NCBI GenBank assembly: GCA_000310025.1
Contig: FN649749.1
Span: 951,859-1,015,858, forward strand
DNA: 64,000 bases
Origin: Ectocarpus siliculosus
Taxonomy: Eukaryota; Sar; Phaeophyceae; Ectocarpales; Ectocarpaceae
Reading direction: 5' to 3'
Part shown: in pieces, positions 51,636 to 63,572 of the stretch
How the letters are laid out: each line of letters starts with the position of its first letter
Position numbering within the stretch: position 1 is the stretch's first letter
Notes under the pieces: generated by a model
Database searches by the model: none
Told to the model about the DNA's origin: nothing
What the model saw: the letters and a program-made list of their open reading frames with translations, nothing else
Made by a program: the position numbers and the translations under genes

Positions 51636-54600
51636 TTAGCGTTCTTTCTGATCCAGCTCCTCAAGAGCGAGACAACTCGCTGCCGAGAAAATCTGCGCGA
51701 TGTTGACGAACTGCTTCAGCACGCACGCCGGGAGGCACAGCCAGAAGCAGGACTGGCGTAGGAATGGGCGACGGTGGGGGAGGGATGGGGGGATCGTATA
51801 CCAGTGTTACATCACGTGGGAGTCATTTATCCTTGTTACCCGTTCTGCCCTCTGTGCAGTGCACCCTCTCCCGTTCACTAGGTAAGGGCTAAGCTAAGCG
51901 CAAACATGCGCTGCAGCAGGGGGGGGGCGCCGGTGGATGAGGCGAGGGATTGTCGCAGTGAGTACGTAGTGACAGCCGCGTCCTCGGACTGGAACCATTC
52001 GAAAGTAGCGATGGCTGAACAACAACTAGTTGAGAGCAGCGCGGCGCAGCCAATAAAAAACACCAACAAGCACGGATGACCCGAACTCATTACCCTGACA
52101 TTCCTCCAAGGGGGCTTGGAAGACAGTGTGTGTGGGTGGGGCCCTCAATAATTAACTGCGGGGGGGACCCAGCTGATGATCGCCCTCACCGTGCGCAACG
52201 GGGCGAAGGCACGGCTCTCCTCCGAGACGAAGTGCAGCAGGTACAGCAGCACGTAGAACAGCTCGGCACCGATGCAGCAGAAGGCAAAGAACGGGAGGTT
52301 GTCGTAGTACGTTCGGATCAACATGTTCCTCCGCTTGAGGGTGGCCGTCGATTTGTGATGCTTTTCGACGACGCTGAAAACCAACAAAAACGAGGAGAGA
52401 GAACGCGGGAGCGGGGAAGGGGAGACGGCAGCACATCGTGTTTTTTTTTAAGCACTTTCTTGGTTCGGTTCTTCTTCCTCGTGTGCCCGCGCTCTGTGCA
52501 TGATAGGTGCCCAACACGTCCTCCCTTTACGGCCCAACGAAGTTGACTGAAGCCAAGGGTTGGCGCCGGGCGAACAAGGGGAATCGCCATCGAGAATGCC
52601 GGCAAAATTGTTTGAAGTAGTACCACACTCCAAAGCACACACTCCTTTCCAGCGCAAGAACTCCGAGGAACACGTGCGCAGCAACGTACCCATGGTCAGC
52701 CACTTCACCAACAAACATGACGGCACCTGAAGACCAGCACTCTTCACCAGGTGGAACACATATCAACCACGTACAGCAGCCCAACTAGTGCGTATGATTA
52801 TGGTGGGAAGGGGTAAGGTCTAGAGAGTAGCCTCCTCGCCTGTGTGTGTGCATCCAGTGGCTGAAGAGATCGATGAACATGAGCACGAGAAACGCGAAGG
52901 CGTGGCGGCGGTCGTACAGCCGGGACAGCACCAGGAGCAGCCCAGCCGTCGAGCAGCGGTCCGTCACCATGTCCAGCACCGCGCCGAACCGAGAGGCTGG
53001 CCATGGCAAGAAGGGTGTTTCGTGTTTGTGTATGCGTCCTTTTTGTCATCATCCGCTGCGCTAGTCGGCTGGCCAACGAAAGAGGCGCCAGTCGCTAAGA
53101 ATGGAAAACGCTCCTCAGGGCCATTTTTTTTGTGCCTCAGTTCATTTGTAGCTTGCCCCTTCGTCTTTTGAACATCGACCACGCGTCCCTTTCGAGATGC
53201 ACCACTGCTATAATAGTACTCCTGATAGGGGCATCGAGGTTTCCAATCTGCGGACACCGAGGAGGTGAATTGAAATTCGATTTACAACGACACGACAGGA
53301 GCTTCGTATTGAGGTTGGACTTGCGTTCAGATCAGGAGGCAAACGTTGGGTGGGGGGTGGGGAGGGAACTGCGCGCCAGATTGGGTGCTCGCGTGGTGTA
53401 CGAGGCGCTTATTCTAGAAAAGCAGCCCGCTGCCTCGCCGATCCGTCAAGAGGATCCATTCAAGAGACAAGGAAGGGGACGGGGGAACGTTGAAGCAGAT
53501 CGGATCTTGCGCAGTTGCAGACACCATAGGGCACCCTCTTCAACAAAGCCATGACGCACCTTGCTTGAACTTTCTTGCAACGTGACCGTCGACCGCATCA
53601 CCCGCAAACGCGACCAGGTAGAAGCACGAGCTGGCAAAACAAGGAGATTGCATCAACACAGCAATGTCAGACACAGAACCACAGAAGCAACAGGGCCAGG
53701 GGGCAAGATGTGTGTATGCAGTCTGCGCCCGTCATAAGTGATCAATCGCGACGGGTTGATGCCTCGATCGGCGTTGTCCAATGTAAGCGTAGCTGTAGTC
53801 ACATGTGTACAAATCGCCAAGTTATTCCGGGAGGGGATTATGGTCAACAGTCGCCCGATAGGGACCACCGGCTCTTGTTGTTTCTCCACGAGACCCAAAC
53901 CTTTCCGAGATACCAAGGACGCTATGTAAGTGGAAGAGGGGGCATCATCACATCGAAAACATGCACGACAAATACGCATCCAGAGCCGGGGCCACGTGTC
54001 CGTGCGCGGTATTTTCTGTTTCGTTCTCACCTTGCCTTCCAGTTGGTCTCCGCAAGGTAGTAGCTCGCCAACACCAGCGCCACCCTCGCGTAGCCTGAAT
54101 GAGGAGTCAGCGTGTGCATGTATGTTCTTTTAACTACCATCGACCGCACTAACTGGCTGTGTGTATTCTATTGTTAGCATCGACCGCGCTAACCAGCTGG
54201 CCAATGAAAATACGTCAGTCAGAGTGCGGATGAAAACACAAAATGCTTGTAAAGGTCATGGTCTGGGATCCTGTGAGGGGGCGTCATCGGGGAGGTTAAG
54301 CTAGGTGTGTGGATGTGTGCGTTGCTTGAACAGCATCGATCGCGCTAACCGGCTGAGCAATGAGAAGACGTCAGCCTTGTACCCGGGGCTGAAACGCGAA
54401 AAAGAAAGGAGGCGTGTGTATTTGACGCACGCTCACTGCCGCCTCTCATGATGTTCCGGAACTTCCCAACCCGACGAACTCGCTCGATTGCAGGACAAAG
54501 CGCGTGTAACACATGTTCTCCAACCTCCGTAGGTGGAACGCTCTCAAAAGCACGTCAAAATAGCTGTAGACCAAAGTCGAACGTATCACATCTCCGGAGA

Positions 54601-55802
54601 AACTCTACAGCAGTAGGCATGGGAAGGAAACGAATGGAATATCTTGGGCGTAAGCCACTAATTGGACCTGCGGCAAGTGGCATGGATGAAAGTAGCCCTA
54701 ATTCCCGAGTGCTCAGACTTGAACCATGGACAGCAGCGCATTAGAGACCGGCGTACGTGCATATATTTACCCGCCCCTGCAAACACCGTTGTTTTCTTAT
54801 AAGTGACACGATGCTTACTTGCTGTATCATCAGTGACTACTGTACGCTGAACCCATTAGTTGTATGTAGATGTGCGATTCTTGCCCAATCGACAAGGAGC
54901 GGAGCGCTTCTGTTGTTTCTTATTCAGAGCGGCACTGGAGTGTTAACGCTCCAGATGGAAACATCATGAAAGAACATGATCAGTCGACCGTTGCGCTGCT
55001 CAGGGCCTGTGGGTTTCTTGGGTTTCAGAAAGGTGCAGCTGCACTGCTGTCGAAACTGCTACTGACAGCAACTGAACGAAAAAAATAGCCACTTGTTCTG
55101 CAAGCTCCTCGTCAAGTGCCTCCGGTGATGCATCCGAACGGAGAAGAGACCGGTGAGGATTAGATGTTCTCTAGTAACGTGGCTGATGGAATAAGATATC
55201 TTCGGGAATCGACTCCGGGAGAGACCACAGGATAAGGTTGGGAGCGTGTAAACCAACGTGTCTCGAAGGCAGCGTGCTGGCTTTATTTGAACTTGCTGGG
55301 AACGAAAGATTTCAAGATTCACACCGGCTCTAAAAATGGAGAGATGGGAGTTCGACGTCCCGTACGACGTCCCGCATGCAGGAGCGACCATACCTATGAG
55401 GTTAGGGTAGTAGAGCAAGACGCTCCTGACTCTCTTCTGCTCCTCTCTCTCCCTCATCTCGTCGCGTTGTTCTAGGTTCCCTCCTGAGACGCGAAGTGCC
55501 CTCGATTGCTCGTGTGATACCGGCCCAGCCAATGCTGCTGGCACCGATGCTGCTTCGGTTGATTTCGCTGCAGCGCGTCTGTCCGGGAAAAATGACAGCG
55601 ATGGAGGTGTCTCTTGTCCTACTGCTGTTGCTGTTCTCGATGATGATACCAGTGCTGGTCTTGAATGTGCAGCAACCTCCGCCTGGATATGAGGGTTGAT
55701 TCTCGTCCGGCTGCCGCGGCGTGGTAATGCTTCATCGCGATGAGCCTTTGCCGCCACCGCTGCTACTATCCCGTAAACCGAGAGAACCTGAAGGAATCGC
55801 AT
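51636..55802 (-). CDS. PIS1: Phosphatidylinositol synthase (CDP-diacylglycerol-inositol 3-phosphatidyltransferase), six exons
   Basis: Exons: 55802-55394, 54094-54031, 53630-53560, 52996-52840, 52373-52190, 51752-51636, totalling 1002 nt and 333 residues. It transfers phosphatidate from CDP-diacylglycerol to myo-inositol in ER/Golgi membranes. The CDP-alcohol phosphotransferase signature is complete: D169, D172-G173, A176-R177, G186, D190, D194. Family landmarks in order: YYPNLIGYARVAL, FSHWMHTHS, HHKS, GAELFYVLLYLLHF and a C-terminal VLKQFVNIAQ. The catalytic core (from about residue 128) matches animal and fungal enzymes in length. The N-terminus adds about 125 residues opening with a hydrophobic signal-like segment (MRFLQVLSVYGIVAAVAAKA), then a polar Ala/Ser/Arg-rich stretch. 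One intron, 52839-52374, has to start with GC. SINE-like copies lie in introns 1 and 3. Confidence 0.92.
53019..53092 (-). mobile_element. SINE-like repeat with tRNA-like D-arm (copy 2)
   Basis: Diverged copy: GCTGCGCTAGTCGGCTGGCC followed by AACGAAAGAGGCGCCAGTC. It lies in intron 3 of the phosphatidylinositol synthase gene. Confidence 0.55.
54106..54225 (-). mobile_element. SINE-like repeat, tandem pair (copies 3 and 4)
   Basis: Two cores follow each other: ATCGACCGCACTAACTGGCT near 54139 and ATCGACCGCGCTAACCAGCT near 54179; the second is followed by GGCCAATGAAAATACGTCAG. Both lie in intron 1 of the phosphatidylinositol synthase gene. Confidence 0.6.
54299..54385 (-). mobile_element. SINE-like repeat (copy 5)
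   Basis: Core ATCGATCGCGCTAACCGGCT followed by GAGCAATGAGAAGACGTCAG, preceded by the same GT-rich lead as copy 1 (GGTGTGTGGATGTGTGCGTT). It is the third core within 250 bp in this intron. Confidence 0.6.
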
Positions 55803-57810
55803 GGTAGTGTGTGGTTGTGTCAAGCGATGAGAGAGAGAACAGCGGGTCGACACGAAGCAAGCAACAAGCTCCGCAGGTGCTGGGTGTAGCAGCACATCAT
55901 GTTTGCACGTGAGCTCGTTTTCAAGAGGCTCCGTGGTTTGTTGTACCCCCCTTTGATCTTTAACCCCCCGCACCGCGCTACCGCGCTACAAAACGGCGCA
56001 GCCCAACCCATTCACAACCACCTCGCTCTCTCCCTCCCTGCCCAGCCCAGCAGATGAAGACAAGAGGACGGCGACCGACTCCGCAAGCCTCACGAGGCCA
56101 ACGTGATGAAGATGGGCAAGTATGAGTCCTAGAGCGTGCGACGATCCATCAAGCTTCGCACTCCATGCACAACTGGCTGCTGTATGGACGAAATGGCTGG
56201 TGAGTGGTACAGGGAGAGGATGGCGCAAGCACAAGCACCAAGCGCCCACAAACTAGAGAGAATTACGGGCCTGGTCTTGGGTTGCTGCTCACATATGATG
56301 CTCCTAACCTGCTTGCAGCGGCAAGGCTCCTGTGCATGCTCCCAAAATTCGTACCACTTGGTGTAAACGGGTATTTTTTTTTGTGGAGCTTTCCGCATCA
56401 CGCAAGCAGACGCATGCAGTGCAACGGCCCTCCAGCAATATGCAAGAACAACGCCGTGTGACATCTACAGCAGTGCCAACGTACTGGATGTAAAGTCGGC
56501 GTCTGTGCATTATTGACTCTGCACACCCACGCCGCCGTGTGCATGCCTCGGCCGGTCTTGTTCGGACAATTAAGTAGGCAGGCTCGATTTCCCTGTCCTG
56601 TGCACCAAGTTTGCGTTCGTGCGGACGCTGCGCATATTCCGCGGCTGGCTGTGGGCGGCAACACGTTGCATGTCACCGACATGCGTTGTAACCGATGGTA
56701 TCTTACCGCCGTATCCGGTGCTCCAGAGTATGAACTATGCATAGCCACCCTGCATCCCCGTACAGCAGCACTCCTTACCTGACGGACGGCGCCTCACTCA
56801 TGACGCAAACAAGAAAGTTGGATGTCCTGGGCCTGTCTTGTTCTGCTTTGGACGAACAAATTTGCCAATTTACGTACATTCCCGAAGTGGTAAAAGTACT
56901 CGACGGGAGTTGCCACGGCTGTATCCTCCTTCGTATGCAACCACCGTGTCCTGCGGTAACCCCGTACAGCAGCGCTCCACTGCACTTGGTTTGTCGCGCG
57001 ATGCCTCTACTTCTGTAGGAACGGTGTCGTCAATTGGTTGTGGAACACCAGACCGCTCTGTCTGGTGAGTCTTGCGTCCAGCAGTTCCCAAACGTTGTTC
57101 GTTTGTTGGGTGCATCCTGCCCCGTATACTACGTTCTCTCCAAGAATTCTCCAGAGAAACGGCCGAGCTGTGTGCATAGGAAAAGGAATGGTACGTGACA
57201 CGCCGTGAGTGCGGCCTCGGGCAATCCACGCTGGACACGCGTACGTGAAAATAGTGTAGGGTATTCCCCCCATGACACTGCCATAGTTGAGAGCAAGATG
57301 AGCACGTGTGCATACTTGGTGCTTCCCAGCTACCCAGTCCGTTACATATTTCCCCATCCGGAGGATTTGCACGAATTTGTCGGAACCCCCAGCACAACGG
57401 CCTCTATGGAGTCTAGTTAACGGTTTCGATATGTATGCGTTTTCCATTTTGGAGACATCGAGGTTTGAAGTTTTGACCGTGCAGCTGCGATGTCCAATTT
57501 TACGGTACTGAGTACCAAATCGCGACCGTCGGATTTGCAATAGCACCAGTTTTGTGGTGTGAGATCATCGCCGCCTGTTTAGTCTCCGTTTCGTTGCTTT
57601 CCCCGCAATGACGTGAAATGCTGTCCTGAACCAGGAAACCATACAAAACGGCTGTTTGCAACGGCATCCCCTCGCAAACGTCCGAAATATTGTATCACAC
57701 CGCACCTCTTCTCTCTCCAACATAACAACGGATTCCGATCTACTTCATGTTGAAATGCAGTACAGCAGTAGGACTGTCGCATCTTCCGTACTACCACTAC
57801 TTCTACTAAT
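55803..57810. other. No supported gene
   Basis: The first part is 5' flank of the phosphatidylinositol synthase gene. Beyond about 56.1 kb, overlapping minus-strand frames of 116-179 residues (56398-56748, 56870-57397, 57007-57546) occupy different phases without motifs. They could be remnants of one decayed coding element. GTACAGCAG-type words recur at 56760, 56966 and 57763. Confidence 0.4.
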
Positions 57811-58262
57811 ATCCCAAGGAATTATTGCTCTGGCCCTGGGAGAGAAAGTGGTTGAAAGGGTTTTGGGGATAGCTTCGGCTGGTCCCTGCCATCTCGCAAC
57901 GCCCCTTTCGCTCCCACTCCGGTCGGGCCGAGAGCCCAGACACCTTGGAAGAGTAACATTGGGTGACGTGGTTTTTGGTCGTTCGGTGAGAGTTTTTCTC
58001 GCCTGACCATTATTTCCTCTTCTTTTTTTCGTTTTTGGAAAATCTGATGGGGAAAGGCCCCACCCGCCATCGTCCTTAAGGCTGCTCATCACCCCAGAGA
58101 ATAGAAGTTCGTTTTTTCTCTTTTCGGAGAGATGTTTTGAACCTCGCAGGCCGATTACCGGCGCACCTTGTTTTTCGGAACTGGGTGTGCCTCTTGGCCG
58201 TTTTTTGGGACCCGGGTTTCCACCCTGTCTCATTGAGAGCATACGAGTCATAACGATGGTAC
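57811..58262 (-). repeat. Direct repeat, copy 1 (LTR-like, ~450 bp)
   Basis: Pairs with 59211-59662 in the same orientation. Shared blocks are ATTGCTCTGGCCC, CACTCCGGTCGGGCCGAGAG, CCCAGACACCTTGGAAGA, TGGGTGACGTGGTTTTTGGT, GGCTGCTCATCACCCCAGAG and CATTGAGAGCATACGAGTCA. Read on the minus strand each copy begins TGTACC or TGTGCC, as many LTRs do, but the far end does not read CA. A 168-residue minus-strand frame spans copy 1 and is interrupted in copy 2. Confidence 0.7.
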
Positions 58263-59210
58263 ATGTATTTTGCTTTTTTTAGTCGCGTATCGAGTTGTTT
58301 CTTCCCCACGCGAACGAGTTTTTTTGAATCTGACCGTCAAGCAAGGCCGGTCTGACTTGATCCGCGCAATATTACAAGGTCACACCACGCGCATGCGCGC
58401 AGTTCCGTGCTCCGCTTTTCTTGGCTCGAGCAACATTAGGTGGAGAGATACAATGTGCATCTGCTTGACGACCGATATCGAAAGATTTTTTTCAGACACA
58501 CGAGAGGTGGTGATCCCATCTTCTCTGATGAAATGCTGGTGCCCTCCTTGATTTTGCAGGCGGACGAGACACGACGTCATGAAAGAGTTCAAGCTCGCTC
58601 ATGACGAAGTGGTAAAGATGGACGTCGGAGACCTTCTCAGCATTTACGCAGATACCCACGTGCACACCCAAGTTTTTTGTCCACGCAACAGACGACGGCG
58701 GCGAGTATGGTGGGTGGGCCCGAGCGAGTCACACATCGCAGGCATACCTGATCCTGCGAAAAGAACGAGCCGTGGGCCTCATGGTGTCGCTCCTGGTGAG
58801 ATGTTCACACTGCTGTTGTTTTGGCGATGTTGCATCCGTTTGTTTCTGTGATAAAAGTCTTCGTGGTCCTGGCATGCCATTTAGGCCTACAGAGTTGGCG
58901 AGCGTGCGACTTTTGGTTGCACCAGCACATGAGTAGAAGAGCGATATCGTGTGAGATGGTCGCCAGTGAGTCTCCGTTCAACAGCTTTCTCAAGAAGAAA
59001 AATCGCGGTGCTGTCTTGGGTTCGGAAATTGAAGACGACGGTTATTTGAAACGGGGACGGTGTTCTCATTTGTCTGTCAAGTGTCGTATACGATGTGCAG
59101 ACACGTCTGCATTTCTCGAATGCATAATTTTCCAACCAACGTAAAAAAAACAGAGCTGCTGTAGGGCTGTAATTTAGCTGGTCGATCTCCAGCCCAACAC
59201 GTTCCCTCCA
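58263..59210. other. Spacer between the two direct repeats
   Basis: About 950 bp. It contains one exon-like stretch on the plus strand at 58560-58670, after acceptor TTTTGCAG, with MKEFKLAHDEVVKMDVGDL and LSIYADTHVH. No reverse-transcriptase or integrase motif is visible. If the flanking repeats are LTRs, the element would be non-autonomous. Confidence 0.4.
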
Positions 59211-59662
59211 ATATACCCAAGGAATTTATTGCTCTGGCCCCGGGAGAGAGAGGGGACCGTGGAGCGATCTAGGGAGTTGGCTTCGGCTAGCTGCCTTAAT
59301 CGCAACGCCTATCCTCTCTCTCCCACTCCGGTCGGGCCGAGAGCCCAGACACCTTGGAAGAATAACATTGGGTGACGTGGTTTTTGGTCGTTCGGTGAGA
59401 GTTTTTCTCGCCTGACCATACCGTTCTCTTCATTATTTCCTGGAAATATGATGAGGATGGGCCCGACCCGCCACCGTCCTTAAGGCTGCTCATCACCCCA
59501 GAGAATTGGGGTTCGCTATCTATTTTCGGAGAGATATTTTGAACCCCGCAGGCTGACTACCGGCGCACTTATTTTTCGGAACTGGGTGTGCCTGTTGGCC
59601 GTTTTTTGGGACCCGGGTTACCACCCTGTCTCATTGAGAGCATACGAGTCATAACGATGGCA
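59211..59662 (-). repeat. Direct repeat, copy 2 (LTR-like)
   Basis: Second copy of the 57811-58262 repeat, with several small indels relative to it (for instance near 59230-59320 and 59430-59450). The degree of divergence indicates the duplication is not recent. Confidence 0.7.
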
Positions 59663-62595
59663 CAATTGTATTCGTTTCTTTTCGCCCGTGAGATTTTTCT
59701 GAACAAGTTCATGGTTTTCCACCGGCGGTACTTTTCGTTTTAATGTTTTACAGTCACGTTCAGCGCGTTCATTTGTAGCTAGGCGCGTCTGAACGTGTGG
59801 AAACATAGATGTAATTCCAATATGAGATTTCCACGAATTCCGTGACGGAACGGTGTCGTCATCCTGTTTATACCCTACCCCTTCGTCGTAAACGATCCTC
59901 AACAGTTTCCTTGCTGTTCTCAGTAATAGTGTTTTGAGAGTTGAAGGTTGTCACATTTTGGTCCACGGGGTAGTCGCGTTGTGTCGGCGTCAGATGTGAA
60001 GGCCCTCTTGGTTGGCAATTGAGGTCATTCCAAATAAATTTTTGCCGGACCATTAAGCAGGATGACTTGGGTCCCTTTTTCGCCTATGGAGCGCCTCGGC
60101 TGGGTTTGGACGGCCTCTGACGGCCTTTTCGCTCGTCCAACGTCTTTGTTCATGCAATGTTCACCTGAGAAGTGCTTTTCCTTTCGCCTCGTTGGAAGTG
60201 ACGGATGCAGGGGGCGCTGGTGCAGGAAATCCTATTGAAGACGCCGCAAACGCTATTCTTTGCATGAATTGAAGACGCAGATCTTTCGAAAAATGTATGA
60301 AGTCCTTGCAAACTGTTCTCTATGGGTGGGTGTCAATTTTTCCTCGCGCAAATCTTGTCTTTGACCACTTTCCGGGCAGAGGCACCCCTCCTCAGAACTT
60401 GGTATTGAACTCCGGCCATGTCGCCCTCAAGCAGTTGGTGATATGTGCCGACATGCAGGCCATGTCCGATTGTCTTTCCACAGTCAGCTACCGAGCTCAT
60501 ATGCTCGTCGTTCTCGGCGGCTGATGGGGTGAGGGTGGAGTGTTTGTGAAAGATCTAACGCCCACGAACAGGAGTCTGTCGAATCCCTGTTAGCTACAAG
60601 GCTCTGTACAAGAATCGTTCGGTTCCCAAGGTTCATGCCTCCGTTTCCCTGATCCACACTTCCCCTCCCGGCGGACGTTTTCCTCGCAGGACCAACCTCA
60701 AACATGACGCCAAGTGGGCGTTCTCCGGGTTGGCCATATACCCAATCCTGGCTCATTTTCACTCCGGCCCTGGCAGTGTTCGTTGGCCTTGTGCATCACC
60801 TGGGACTCGACCCCGTAACCACGCCTGGAACACGTTTGACCCCAGTCCATGCAGTATCTGACGAATTCACGCACCACCCTAGGCCCGAGCCCCAGGGTGG
60901 TGCATGAAATCATCCGATATTGCCAGGACTGGGGTCGAGTTTGTCGCAGGAGTGGTCGTGGCTGTCTCGAAGAACATCGACCATGAGCCAAGTCGCCTGG
61001 TTCCGCGTCGACACGTTCTCGACGGCCGCGGGTCCGAGTCCGGCGCCATTCGGAGCCGGAAGCGATCAGCCGCAGGCACCTGCCCTTGGAAAGTTCGTGT
61101 TGCCCTTGCTGCGGACCGAGCCAACCCAGCGGGATAGGGGGCTCGTGGGTCCACCGGGCCGGGCAGGGGAGAGGAAGGCCGAGGCATGCGGCCTCGTTCC
61201 TCGCGGCGTTCCTTCGACAATGCGGGCACAGAACGATTACAACAGCTGCAGGCCCAAGCGAGACGCGCCGCTGCTGGCCGACCACATCGGCTTCGTTTTC
61301 AGCGACAGCCAAAGCCCGGGGCAGGTGTCTTCATCACCACTTCCGCGAACGGTACATTACTGTAAACGCGGGGGCTCCGCGGTAGTGCATGCTTCCTCCC
61401 GATGTGTCCTCATGACGGAGAAAAGGCGGGTGGCCGATTGGATTAGGAACGCTGGAAATCCGAATCAAATTGAAAGTCGGGTGGCTCGGGCGTGCTCTCC
61501 GACGTGGTGAAACCGAGCGATCAAATGTCACCAACCACGGTGTTGGGTTTGTGTAGGTGCGGTATTGAGGTGACTGAGCACCAGCACTAGCTGTAGCGGG
61601 GAGGGGATTTGCAGAAGTTTGGGGACAACTTGCGCCACAAAGGTTCGGCAGTTTAGGTATAGAGTGCCGTCAGGACTTCTCAACCACAGCACGTTTGACG
61701 TTCCGACTTGTGTGGTGTTTCTCTCTCACTCGTAACTGGAATACAAATAGGTCCGGCCTTGATTGACAGGTGCTTGTTGCAATGCACGAGCGCGAGCATG
61801 AAACTAGCTTCTTTTTGAGTTGTGGGACTCACTGTTTGTGGTGTAATGTATTTCTGCGTCTGACTGCGGAATTTGTTTCCTCGGAAACCCTTCACCTGGT
61901 ATCTGGCTCCATACATTAGGTTGCGGTCAATCCTTTCTGGCCCTGGGTGTCCGGACCCGGGGTGTCCGTTCGGGTGTTGTCGTTTCGGCAAATGACACGA
62001 CTTGGGTGCACACAATTTGGGTGGTACGAAATGTGGAAGTCCTCTTGCCGAAGTCGCTGAGGTGGGACGAATTCTCTTGTCAGCACTATTATTGTGCGAC
62101 CGTGGCACTACTGCTGCAAGGAGGTGTCAAAAAGGACCAACAAGTGAAGCAGGGAAGTGCCCTCTCACACTCAAGAGGCAACATCCCATCCCATAAACCG
62201 ACAACCACGTTCACTTGCCGAAAACCCCGACCTCTTCCCAAGCTCTGGCCCTTCTTACTCCAGTTGCCCAAGGGTTAGTACGACGTGGGATCTCACAACA
62301 CAAGACTTTCGTTCACACAACGCAAGGGCGTTCGTCAACACACGAGCGATCGACAGAGCAATCGTGTTGCCGAAGCACATACAAAAACGCAATTTTGAGA
62401 GTTGTCCCGAAAAGTGACCGTCATCTTCGTCGATGACATCACGGGTTGGCCGCGTATTTCCCAAAATCCAAATTCGTTTCTCACAAACAAGCTGTCCAAT
62501 CAAAGCACGGTGTGCTACAAAAATGTTTGCCTCTGTTGCTCAGGCGCGTTGGCGAGTGCACTGGTCCCAACTCAAGTTCACCCATTAACACGTCG
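59663..62595. other. No supported gene; one imperfect palindrome
   Basis: Apart from the hairpin at 60830-60944 I find only overlapping frames. The GC-rich stretch 60700-61510 is open on both strands (204 residues minus, 196 plus), which suggests composition rather than two genes. Confidence 0.4.
60830..60944. repeat. Imperfect inverted repeat, ~53-nt arms
   Basis: The left arm (ACACGTTTGACCCCAGTCCA to GCACCACCCTAGG) pairs with the right arm (CCAGGGTGGTGCATGAAAT to GGACTGGGGTCGAGTTTGT) at about 80 percent, with a loop of roughly 8 nt. The result is a 115-nt imperfect hairpin in otherwise unassigned DNA. Confidence 0.7.
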
Positions 62596-62764
62596 TCATC
62601 GCGCGGCGGCCGTCGTTGCCTCTGCTGCCACCGTTCCCCCCCCACCTCCACCCCACTTCCCGCCGCCTTCCCCTTCGGGCGTTACCGCCTCCTTTCTCTC
62701 TGCCCCAGCGGCAGGTTCCCGGGCGAGTTCCGCCGCCACCACGTAGTCGAAACCCACTTCGACC
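62596..62764 (-). CDS. Candidate last exon, Ala/Gly-rich (weak)
   Basis: After a possible acceptor TTCGAAG, a minus-strand frame reads VEVGFDYVVAAELAREPAAG, an acidic/basic mix and a glycine run, then ends TTAAAR with TGA at 62598-62596. The choice of codons and the lack of stops in a GC-rich stretch suggest coding DNA, but low complexity makes this uncertain. It could be the 3' end of the gene whose exon lies at 63573-63700. Confidence 0.3.
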
Positions 62765-62821
62765 CTTCGAATGCGAGGATGAGACAGGGGGGGAGATGGG
62801 GTAGTAGTTTAAATAGGACAA

Positions 62822-62885
62822 GAATGTGTTCGTTGGTATCGACCGCGCAACCCGACTGACCAAATGAGTGGACGTCAGTCGTGTA
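62822..62885 (-). mobile_element. SINE-like repeat (copy 6)
   Basis: Diverged core TATCGACCGCGCAACCCGAC followed by TGACCAAATGAGTGGACGTC. Same family as copy 1. Confidence 0.5.
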
Positions 62886-63572
62886 GCGCGATACAGAACG
62901 CGACATGATATCTAGGTGTGCGTTTGTCGTATCGTACCACGTGTCAACTGAACAGACAGCAATAGCAGCGACAGCAAGGGCTCCCCATCAAGTAAACTTC
63001 GTTCGGGAATCGGAGAGAGGCCTGGGACCATCTAAAAATTCAACACCAACAACGCCATATGCATAGGAGACATGAAACAAGAGTACACGCCGAATACATA
63101 TCGTACATGTTTGTAGACCTCGGACTGTTTCAAGTATGAAATTCTTCTTCCTCGCAAGAGTCAGAAAAGCCAGTCAACACCTCTCGCAATGAGCCCCCTC
63201 AAATGAGACCAACAACAAGGTTGCTTGCCTGCCACCCCTTCCTTTTTCACTCAGACTGAGATGAGCCAACCAAACGACTACACGTTCAGTCTCAGGACAC
63301 GTTTGCGGGCCCAACTATGTTCTGGGTTAGAACAACGACCCCAAATGGCACACAGACACAGAAGCCACTCATGCGAAACACTCGCGTTCTTCGTCGGCTT
63401 CTACCTTCACGGCTCGATACCCAGACCTCAAGAACCATAAACACGGTACTCACGACGGCCGCCTCCTCCTTAGCCAGCAAGGTCGGCCCGGCCAAGAAAG
63501 AACGCGCCGAAACACAGCCACCGAGAGCCAAAACACTCGGATTTAGTATTGCAGTCCAAGCAAGAGACTCAC

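Noticed and set aside
57007-57546. 179-codon minus-strand frame
   Set aside because: No recognisable domain, and it is overlapped by another minus-strand frame (56870-57397) of similar length in a different phase; possibly a decayed element but not annotatable.
60698-61510. Two opposite long frames (204 and 196 codons)
   Set aside because: Both strands open in a GC-rich stretch; neither shows motifs or splice borders.
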